A stretch of DNA of 60,326 nucleotides from an uncultured Bacteroidales bacterium (GTDB taxonomy: Bacteria; Bacteroidota; Bacteroidia; Bacteroidales; UBA932), in NCBI GenBank assembly GCA_945868745.1, contig CAMBMK010000004.1:1-60326 (forward strand). Reading direction: 5' to 3'. Numbering within the stretch: position 1 is the stretch's first letter; the number at the start of each line of letters is the position of its first letter. The position numbers were made by a program, and so were the translations under genes. Below, piece by piece: positions 15,645 through 23,187 of this stretch. Below the pieces are notes generated by a model. That model did not search any database, was not told the origin of the DNA, and saw only the letters and a program-made list of their open reading frames with translations.

Positions 15645-16973
15645 CTATCCGAGGACAGGGATCGGGAAGAACTTGCCGGAGAGCAGCAGCCACACTGCAA
15701 AGAATGTCAGCGCAATGTTGAACAGCTGGCCGGTGACATAGAGCCACAGCACCTTGCCTCCCTGCATATTCTTGATTATTTCCTTGAAGTTGGTGTCAAG
15801 GCCGATTGAGCAGAACGCCAGCACGAAGCACCAGTTCTTGTACTGGTCGAGCACCTTGTTGATCGCGCCCACGGAATCGGAGCCGAATACCGGCTGGATA
15901 AGGAATGAGGCAATCATCGAGGCCGCAAAGAAACCGATGATGAACTTCGGGAAACGGGTCCAGATTTCACCTGCGCCCACCGAGGCATTGCCCGAATTGT
16001 CAACGTATTTTGCAAAGAAAAGGGCCACTGCAAAGGCGATGAAGCCGATGAGGATGTTCTGGATGGACTTCACGAGGACGGCTGCCTGCTGTGCCTCCGG
16101 GCCGAGTGCCGTACCTGCCACTACCACTGCTCCGGTCGAGTCCACCGTGCCTCCGATGAGGCTTCCGCCCATGATAGGGCTCATGTTGCAGGCCCTTATT
16201 ATCATAGGCTCGAATACCATCATCAGGATAGTGAAGATGATGGAGATGGACACTGCTATCGAGAGGTCGTTCTTCTTGGCTCCTGCGGCCGCACCGGTGG
16301 CGATGGCTGCGCTCGTACCGCATACGCTGGTCGCGGATGCAAGCGTGATGATAAGCGGTTTGTTATTGATTTTGAATACTCTTGTGCCGAGCCACCACAT
16401 GAAGATGATGACAATCGGGGTCACTATCCATGCGATGCCGAGGCCGTAGAGGCCGAATTTGGCGATGTTGGAGAACAGCACCGAAAATCCCATTATCACA
16501 AGTCCGGTCTTGATGTAGAACTCTGTCCTGATGGCCGGGCGGAGCCAGGCAGGGACGCCGACGGTGTTGGCTATCAGAAGGCCTACAAGAAGGGCCCAGA
16601 ATGCCCATTCAAGATAGCGGTTGAGAGTGTATTCGGCTGATATGAGCCTGACAACCAGCGCAATGACAAAGAGTGCGATGAATGCCGGGACAAATTTCCT
16701 GATGCTTTCGCCGCTGAGCTTGACGCCTATGGTGAAGATGCCGCCTACCACTGCAAGGGTGAGCAGGAGCTTCCTCCAGAATGCCCAGGTGGCTATCTGG
16801 GAGCCGAGTGATGCCGTCTGGGCCTCGCCCAAGCTCCAGGTGGAAAATTTGAGTGCCGAGAAATCGAAGGCTTTTGTAAGGACTGCCGCGCAGGCGATGA
16901 TGATGACCGCAAAGCCGAGCCATACTGCCAGCCAGTCTTCCTTCTTCCAAAGGTCTGAGATTTTATTTTTCAT
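15645..16973 (-). CDS. YeiH-type (UPF0324) putative sulfate exporter family transporter
   Basis: The 442-residue inner-membrane protein has about 11-12 hydrophobic segments. The conserved YeiH core is present: GLLIANTVGVPAWLRPAIRT, KTGLVIMGFSVLFSNIAKFG, LASATSVCGTSAAIATGAAA (the hallmark CGxSA motif) and GGTVDSTGAVVVAG. The family is called putative sulfate exporters, but evidence for the substrate is thin. The start is ATG 16973, 26 bases behind a -7 box; an extension further upstream is rejected because it runs through that promoter. Probably co-transcribed with the 90-residue gene. Confidence 0.9.
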   Translation of the reverse strand: MKNKISDLWKKEDWLAVWLGFAVIIIACAAVLTKAFDFSALKFSTWSLGEAQTASLGSQIATWAFWRKLLLTLAVVGGIFTIGVKLSGESIRKFVPAFIALFVIALVVRLISAEYTLNRYLEWAFWALLVGLLIANTVGVPAWLRPAIRTEFYIKTGLVIMGFSVLFSNIAKFGLYGLGIAWIVTPIVIIFMWWLGTRVFKINNKPLIITLASATSVCGTSAAIATGAAAGAKKNDLSIAVSISIIFTILMMVFEPMIIRACNMSPIMGGSLIGGTVDSTGAVVVAGTALGPEAQQAAVLVKSIQNILIGFIAFAVALFFAKYVDNSGNASVGAGEIWTRFPKFIIGFFAASMIASFLIQPVFGSDSVGAINKVLDQYKNWCFVLAFCSIGLDTNFKEIIKNMQGGKVLWLYVTGQLFNIALTFFAVWLLLSGKFFPIPVLG

Positions 16974-16998
16974 GAAATTCCGGTTTTGTACAACGTCT

Positions 16999-17033
16999 GC
17001 AAATATAACCTTTTTTATCGGATAAAACCACAA
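16999..17033 (-). promoter_or_regulatory. Promoter of the YeiH-type operon
   Basis: On the minus strand TTG (17033-17031) and TATATTTGC (17007-16999) are separated by the canonical 26 bases. Confidence 0.75.
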
Positions 17034-17141
17034 TCCGGCGCGAATTGACGGACAGCCGTCCCTTCCTGCGTCAAAAACCGCCTGCGGTTCGTCGGCCCCA
17101 TACGACCGTTCATCCAACTTTTTCCGCCATTCAAGAAATAA

Positions 17142-17177
17142 CGTTTTGTGTTGTAAAACGATAAATATAACTTTACC
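17142..17177 (+). promoter_or_regulatory. Candidate operator/promoter of the starch locus
   Basis: CGTTTT (17142-17147) and AAAACG (17155-17160) form an inverted repeat with a 7-base spacer. Just downstream TATAACTTTAC (17166-17176) resembles, but does not match, the TAnnTTTG box. TTG 17146 is 22 bases before it. AAAACG/CGTTTT half-sites are typical of LacI-family operators, but no regulator gene is nearby. The rest of 17034-17261 shows no gene. Confidence 0.4.
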
Positions 17178-17261
17178 TTGATTTACCGTCTGCCGGGACC
17201 TGCGCTTTCCCGGCACCGATAGAGAGACCCTATAGCACGGACAATAACCAACTATTTATAA

Positions 17262-18596
17262 ATGAAGCAGAAACCCAAATTATCTTTTTGGCAGATCTGG
17301 AATCTGAGTTTCGGATTCCTGGGTGTGCAGATTGGATATTCCCTCCAGAATTCCAACACCTCCACCATCTTCAGCTCCCTCGGAGCAGATGTCAGCCAGC
17401 TCAGCCTTTTCTGGCTTGCCGCACCTATTGCCGGTATGGTCATCCAGCCCATCATAGGGATGCTGTCAGACGATTCGTGGACCAGACTCGGCCGCCGCAA
17501 GCCCTATATCCTCGCGGGAGCCGTCATCTCCACCGTCGCCCTGATGCTCATGCCGAACTGTCCGAAACTTCTGGCGTTCGCCCCGCTTCTGATGGGCGCC
17601 CTGATTCTTCTCTTTATGGACCTGTCGTTCAATGTCACGATGCAGCCTTTCCGCTCGCTCGTGTCGGACATGCTTCCTGACAGCCAGAAGACCAAGGGAT
17701 ATGTGGTCCAGACCTTCCTTATCAACCTCGGAGCCGTCATCGGCGGCATCCTCCCGTGGCTCATGACAAAGATTCTCGGGGGAATGGGCGTTGACCTCAC
17801 CACCGAGCCGGGCCATGTGCCTGTGGCAATCTGCTGGGCATATTATGTCGGCGGTATCCTGCTGCTCGTGTCCGTGCTCGTGACAGTGTTCAAGGTCAGG
17901 GAATATCCTCCAAAGGAATTCAACGAATACAACGGCATTTCCGAAGAGGAGACTGACCATCCGCAGAAGGAAAGCTTCATCAAGCTCCTGGGCAAGACCC
18001 CTAAGGTGATGCTCCAGCTTGCAGTGACGCAGTTCTTCTCCTGGGGAGCCCTCTTCATCATGTGGACATATCTCTTCCCGTCCATCAACGGAGTCGTGAC
18101 GGATGCCTCCGGAGTACTCCTGGGCAGCGAGGACGCATCCAATTGGGTGGGCATCCTCAATGCAGTCTATCCGATACCGGCCTGCATCGCCGCCCTCTTC
18201 ATGACAAATCTCGCGGAGCGTTTCGGCAACAAGCCGGTCTATGGCATCTGCCTGCTTTTCGGAGCTGCAGGATTCCTCACCCTTCCGCTCCTGCACAACC
18301 AGTTTGCGCTGATGCTCCCTATGGTCGGCATCGGAATCGCCTACGCAGCCATCCTCTCGATGCCTTATTCCATTCTCTCCAAGGCGCTTGACGCACGCAG
18401 GACCGGAGTCTTCATGGGCATCTTCAACTTCACCATCACCGTTCCACAGATCGTAATCGGAGCCCTCGGCGGATTCATCCTCAAGTACTGCTTCTCGCTC
18501 AAGACCCCGATGATGCTCGTCCTTGCCGGCATATTCATGCTGCTCGCTGCGGTGTCGGTGTATTTTGTAAAGGAAAAATCGGTTGAAAACCAATAA
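17262..18596 (+). CDS. MFS sugar transporter of the starch locus
   Basis: The 444-residue inner-membrane permease has twelve predicted helices. The loop SDDSWTRLGRRKPYILAG (about residues 68-85), an extended D-x-x-x-x-R-x-G-R-R/K motif, is characteristic of the GPH/SLC45-type sugar-proton symporters. Its place directly before susC (28 bases from stop to the chosen susC start, no terminator) indicates that it carries the final maltose, maltooligosaccharide or glucose product from periplasm to cytoplasm. The classic B. thetaiotaomicron Sus cluster lacks an adjacent transporter of this kind, so its inclusion is a useful local feature. Substrate is inferred from context. Confidence 0.88.
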   Translation: MKQKPKLSFWQIWNLSFGFLGVQIGYSLQNSNTSTIFSSLGADVSQLSLFWLAAPIAGMVIQPIIGMLSDDSWTRLGRRKPYILAGAVISTVALMLMPNCPKLLAFAPLLMGALILLFMDLSFNVTMQPFRSLVSDMLPDSQKTKGYVVQTFLINLGAVIGGILPWLMTKILGGMGVDLTTEPGHVPVAICWAYYVGGILLLVSVLVTVFKVREYPPKEFNEYNGISEEETDHPQKESFIKLLGKTPKVMLQLAVTQFFSWGALFIMWTYLFPSINGVVTDASGVLLGSEDASNWVGILNAVYPIPACIAALFMTNLAERFGNKPVYGICLLFGAAGFLTLPLLHNQFALMLPMVGIGIAYAAILSMPYSILSKALDARRTGVFMGIFNFTITVPQIVIGALGGFILKYCFSLKTPMMLVLAGIFMLLAAVSVYFVKEKSVENQ

Positions 18597-18623
18597 TATA
18601 TGTTTAACTCTAAATATGATCAA

Positions 18624-21563
18624 ATGAAAAGGATTCTAACCGTGGTGGCTGCAATACTTCTCGGTGTTGCGACCACTTCCGTATCCGCTCAGAGCGGATA
18701 TCAGGTTAAGGGTATCGTAGTCGATTCCCAGGGTCCTGTCATCGGAGCGACTATCCTCGAAGAGGGTACGACCAACGGTACATCGACAGGCCTTGACGGC
18801 GACTACACACTCTATGTCACTTCTTCTGATGCTGTTGTCACAATCAGCTGCATCGGCTACACCAGCCAGTCATACAAAGCTTCGGCCGTCCCTGCGACCG
18901 TTACGCTCGTGGAGGATTCAGAGTTCCTCGACGATGTCGTAGTCATCGGTTACGGTACAGTCAAGAAGAACGATATGACCGGTTCCGTATCTACAGTACG
19001 TGCCGACCAGATCAACAAGGGTATGATTTCTTCACCTTCACAGCTGCTCGCCGGCAAGTCCAGCGGTGTTGTTGTGACTGCGGGTGACGGTCAGCCAGGT
19101 TCGGCTTCCACAATCCGTATCCGTGGAGGTTCCTCGCTCAACGCCAACAACGACCCTCTCGTGGTGGTTGACGGTCTTCCTATCGGAGGCACCGGAGTCA
19201 GCGGCATGAGCGATGCCCTCTCCTCAATCAACCCTAACGATATCGAGAGCTTCACTGTCCTCAAGGACGCTTCCGCTACCGCAATCTACGGTTCACGAGC
19301 TTCCAACGGTGTCATCATCATCACCACCAAGAAGGGCAGCAAGGGTGCTGCGGAGCCTAAGGTTACTGCAGATTTTGCAACCTCCGTCTCCCAGAACGCC
19401 AAATTCCTCGATGTCCTCACCGGCGACGAGATGCGCGCAGCAGTGCAGCAGTACTACGGCGACGTGCCTGCGGCAATGGCAGCCCTCGGCACCGAGAACA
19501 CCGACTGGCAGAAGCAGATCTGGCGCACCGGCGTCACCTACGATGCCAACGTGGGCGTGACCGGCAACCAGAAGTTAGGAGAGAACTTCACCCTTCCTTA
19601 CCGTTTCTCCACAGGTTACTACGACCAGACCGGTACCCTCAAGACTTCTGCAATGAAGCGCGGTACCATGGCCCTCAACCTCAATCCTACCTTCTTCGAC
19701 AACCATCTCACCGTTTCCCTCAACGGAAAGGGAATGATGATCCACAACAACTTCGCCAACACCGCAGCCATCAGCCAGGCAGTCCAGTACGACCCTACAC
19801 AGCCTGTCTATGACCCGGACGGAAGCTATCACTCATGGGGCAACGGCGCCCAGCTCGGCACCAACCCTGTCGCTTCCCTCAACGAGCGTGACGATGTCTC
19901 TACCGCAAAGCGTTTCATCGGAAATGCGCAGTTCGACTACAAGATCCACGGTTTCGAAGACCTCCGTCTCAACCTCAACCTCGGTATCGACGTTTCAAGC
20001 TCCAACGGCTATGTTGACGTGCTTGAAGGCTCAGAGCAGAGCTGGCACAGCCAGACAGAGGCAGGACGCGGACGCCGCACCGACTACGACCAGGTACGCC
20101 GCGACCAGACCCTCGAGTTCTATGCAGCATACGACAAGACATTTGCCGAGAAGCACACCGTAGGCCTCATGGCAGGTTACTCATGGCAGCACTTCTACCA
20201 TCAGTCCAACAACCTCAGTACCTCGACTGACGGTTCTGTCACTTATTCCGACACCCACAACAAGTTCGAGCACTACCTCGTATCATTCTTCGGCCGTGCA
20301 AACTACTCGTTCGCAGACCGTTACCTCATCACCGCAACCCTGCGTTACGATGGTACCTCAAGGTTCTCCAACAACAAGTGGGGCGTCTTCCCTTCAGTTG
20401 CACTCGCATGGAACGTCAAGAACGAGTCATTCCTCAGGGATGTGGATGCAGTGTCCAAGACCAAGCTCCGTCTCTCATGGGGACAGACCGGTCAGCAGGA
20501 TGTGGCCGGCGACAGCTATCCGACCCTCCCTACCTACTACACCAACCAGATCGGAAGCTACTACCAGTTCGGCGACCAGGTGATTGTGCCTACCCGTCCT
20601 AACGGCTACAACACCGACCTCAAGTGGGAGACCACAACCACCTACAACGTGGGTATCGACCTCGGCTTCTGCGACGACAGGTTCACCATCAGCGCCGACG
20701 CATACTACCGCGAGACCACCGACCTGCTCAACTACACTCCTGTGGCAGCCGGTGCCAACCTCAAGAACTTCCTCAACGCCAACATCGGAAGCCTCCTCAA
20801 CAAGGGTATCGAGGTCGATATGAACTGGATCATCATCCAGAAGCAGGACCTCTTCTGGCAGTTCGGCATCAATGGAGCATACAACTATCAGGAAATCACC
20901 AAGATGACTACCAACGACGGCGACGGCTACACCGGAGTTGACGTGGGCGGCATCTCAGGCGCGGTCGGCAACTACATCCAGAAGCACATGACCGGCTATG
21001 CTCCTAACACATTCTATGTCTATAAGCAGCTCTACGATACCGACGGCAAGCCTATCATGGGCGCATATGCAGACCTCAGCGGCGACGGCAAGATCGATGC
21101 CGACGACCGCTACTACTGCAAGGACCCTCATCCGAAGGTTACCCTCGGCTTCAACACCTCCCTCAACTGGAAGAACTGGACCCTCGCCGCTTCGGCACAC
21201 GCCAACATCGGCAACTATGTCTATGACAACAACTCCTCCCAGCTGAGCCTCATCACCGACCTCTGGACCAACAACTTCATCTCCAACCGCGTGCCTCAGG
21301 GCATCGAGGACGGTTTCACCAAGTCACAGTACTTCTCCGACTACTACATCAGGAACGCCTCATTCTTCAAGCTTGACAATGTGACCCTCGGTTACACCTT
21401 CAACCTCAAGAACGACATGGCTCTCAATGTCTATGGTACAGTACAGAACGTATTCGTGATCACTCCTTACGAAGGAATGGACCCTGAAGTGTTCAGCGGA
21501 ATCGACAGCAACATCTGGCCACGTCCGAGAACCTTCGTGCTCGGCGCCAAGTTCAACTTTTAA
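18624..21563 (+). CDS. susC: SusC-like TonB-dependent starch oligosaccharide importer
   Basis: The 979-residue outer-membrane protein has a signal peptide ending VSAQSG (about residues 20-25), a carboxypeptidase-regulatory-like domain (YQVKGIVVDSQGPVIGATIL, about 26-105), the SusC/RagA junction FLDDVVVIGYGTVKKNDMTG, a plug domain (RIRGGSSLNANNDPLVVVDG; DASATAIYGSRASNGVIIIT) and a long beta-barrel ending in GAKFNF with terminal aromatic F. ATG 18624 (MKRILTV) is preferred to 18600 because it gives a standard signal peptide. With SusD it forms the lidded importer for maltooligosaccharides. The starch assignment rests on the surrounding amylases. Confidence 0.95.
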   Translation: MKRILTVVAAILLGVATTSVSAQSGYQVKGIVVDSQGPVIGATILEEGTTNGTSTGLDGDYTLYVTSSDAVVTISCIGYTSQSYKASAVPATVTLVEDSEFLDDVVVIGYGTVKKNDMTGSVSTVRADQINKGMISSPSQLLAGKSSGVVVTAGDGQPGSASTIRIRGGSSLNANNDPLVVVDGLPIGGTGVSGMSDALSSINPNDIESFTVLKDASATAIYGSRASNGVIIITTKKGSKGAAEPKVTADFATSVSQNAKFLDVLTGDEMRAAVQQYYGDVPAAMAALGTENTDWQKQIWRTGVTYDANVGVTGNQKLGENFTLPYRFSTGYYDQTGTLKTSAMKRGTMALNLNPTFFDNHLTVSLNGKGMMIHNNFANTAAISQAVQYDPTQPVYDPDGSYHSWGNGAQLGTNPVASLNERDDVSTAKRFIGNAQFDYKIHGFEDLRLNLNLGIDVSSSNGYVDVLEGSEQSWHSQTEAGRGRRTDYDQVRRDQTLEFYAAYDKTFAEKHTVGLMAGYSWQHFYHQSNNLSTSTDGSVTYSDTHNKFEHYLVSFFGRANYSFADRYLITATLRYDGTSRFSNNKWGVFPSVALAWNVKNESFLRDVDAVSKTKLRLSWGQTGQQDVAGDSYPTLPTYYTNQIGSYYQFGDQVIVPTRPNGYNTDLKWETTTTYNVGIDLGFCDDRFTISADAYYRETTDLLNYTPVAAGANLKNFLNANIGSLLNKGIEVDMNWIIIQKQDLFWQFGINGAYNYQEITKMTTNDGDGYTGVDVGGISGAVGNYIQKHMTGYAPNTFYVYKQLYDTDGKPIMGAYADLSGDGKIDADDRYYCKDPHPKVTLGFNTSLNWKNWTLAASAHANIGNYVYDNNSSQLSLITDLWTNNFISNRVPQGIEDGFTKSQYFSDYYIRNASFFKLDNVTLGYTFNLKNDMALNVYGTVQNVFVITPYEGMDPEVFSGIDSNIWPRPRTFVLGAKFNF

Positions 21564-21581
21564 TCATGGAGGACCAGTAAA

Positions 21582-23174
21582 ATGAAAATCAAAAGAATAT
21601 CTTACATAGCAGCTGCGTTTCTCGCTTTCGCGGGCCTTTCTTCCTGCGTGGGTGACCTCAATGTGAAGCCTATCGACGAGTCTGTGCAGCTTCCGGAGGA
21701 TGTCCTCCAGGGTGAGAGCGAGTTCCTTGCCCTTCTCGCAAAGTGCTACCAGGGACTTGCAGTCAGCGGCTCTGACGGTCCTGACGGCAGCCCGGACATC
21801 GACGGTATCGACGGCGGTTTCGGCCAGTATCTCAGGGCTCTCTACTATATGCAGGAGCTCACCACCGACGAAGCCCTCATCACATGGAACGACCAGACCG
21901 TAAAGGATCTCCACGGCCTGCGCTATTCCTCTTCCGACGTGTTCATCTCCGCGATGTATTCACGTATCTTCTACCAGATCTCAATCTGCAACGAGTTCAT
22001 CCGCCAGGTCAATGCCTATGCAGACCCTGACAAGGCCGTCTATAAGGAAATGATTGCCGAGGCACGCGCCCTCAGGGCATTGAGCCTCCTCCACGCAATC
22101 GACATGTTCGGCGACGTGCCGTTCTCCACCGAGAATGACAAGGTAAGCTCCGAGGGCCCTAAGCAGATGAAGAGGGCTGACCTCTTCGAGTGGCTCGACA
22201 ACGAGTGCGAAGACCTCATCTCCGGCGGCAACCTCAAGGGAGCACGCCAGGCACAGTACGGCCGTCTCGACGTCAACTTCGTCAAGATGATTCGCGCAAA
22301 GCTCAACCTCAACGCCGCCGTATATCTCGGCATCAGCGAGAGCGCCGCAAAGCAGTATTATGACGTGGTCGGAACCCTCTGCAAGGAGATAAAGAATGAC
22401 TATCCGGTCCTCCACGGCAAATACACCGACCTCTTCTGCGCTGACAACGACCAGTGCACCGACGAAATCATCTTCGGAGTGCCTCAGGACGGTGTCAACA
22501 TCCAGACCTACGGCGGTACCACCTTCATCGTGAAGTCAGCCTACAAGGGCGGAAATGCCGCTTTCGTCCTTGCCGATGCAGGTATCGATGACGGATGGGG
22601 CGGTCTTCTCGTCACCCCTGAGTTTATGGACAAATTCGATGAGGGCGACGTCCGCAGCCTCTTCCAGGGTGCAGACGGTGACTCCAGCGTTCCTAAGGAC
22701 ATCGAAAAGATCGACTTCAGCTACGGCTGGTCTTCCTACAAGTTCACCAACCTCCACTCCGACGGTACTCCTCACGAGGTCATCAACTTCGTTTCCACCG
22801 ACTTCCCTCTGTTCCGTGCAGCTGACGCATATCTTATGCTTGCAGAGGCGGCTCTCCGCGGTGCTTCTACCGTGACCGAGGCTGATGCACGTGCTGCCTG
22901 GAACGCTGTCCGCACAAGGGCAGGTCTCGGCTCAGTCACCGACTACAGCCTTGACGGCCTCATCGACGAGCGCGGCCGCGAGCTCTACTGGGAGTGCTGG
23001 AGAAGGTCAGACCTTGTCAGGTTCAACCTCCTTACCACCGGCGACTATCTCTGGAGATGGAAGGGCGGTTCTTACGAAGGCAACTCCGTGGATTCTAAGT
23101 TCAACCTTATGCCTATCCCTGTTTCAGACCTCAACTCCAACAGCAATCTGGAGCAGAACGACGCTTGGAAATAA
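21582..23174 (+). CDS. susD: SusD-like starch-binding lipoprotein
   Basis: The 530-residue RagB/SusD-family lipoprotein has its lipobox at LSSC (C22). TPR-like helical segments follow (YMQELTTDEALITWND; YSRIFYQISICNEFIRQVNA), then the family end NAVRTRAGLGSVTDYSLDGL, ERGRELYWECWRRSDLVRF and FNLMPIPVSDLNSNSNLEQN. It forms the lid over the SusC barrel and binds glucan helices at the cell surface. It starts 18 bases after the susC stop and is plainly co-transcribed. Confidence 0.95.
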   Translation: MKIKRISYIAAAFLAFAGLSSCVGDLNVKPIDESVQLPEDVLQGESEFLALLAKCYQGLAVSGSDGPDGSPDIDGIDGGFGQYLRALYYMQELTTDEALITWNDQTVKDLHGLRYSSSDVFISAMYSRIFYQISICNEFIRQVNAYADPDKAVYKEMIAEARALRALSLLHAIDMFGDVPFSTENDKVSSEGPKQMKRADLFEWLDNECEDLISGGNLKGARQAQYGRLDVNFVKMIRAKLNLNAAVYLGISESAAKQYYDVVGTLCKEIKNDYPVLHGKYTDLFCADNDQCTDEIIFGVPQDGVNIQTYGGTTFIVKSAYKGGNAAFVLADAGIDDGWGGLLVTPEFMDKFDEGDVRSLFQGADGDSSVPKDIEKIDFSYGWSSYKFTNLHSDGTPHEVINFVSTDFPLFRAADAYLMLAEAALRGASTVTEADARAAWNAVRTRAGLGSVTDYSLDGLIDERGRELYWECWRRSDLVRFNLLTTGDYLWRWKGGSYEGNSVDSKFNLMPIPVSDLNSNSNLEQNDAWK

Positions 23175-23187
23175 ATAGAACATCGTT

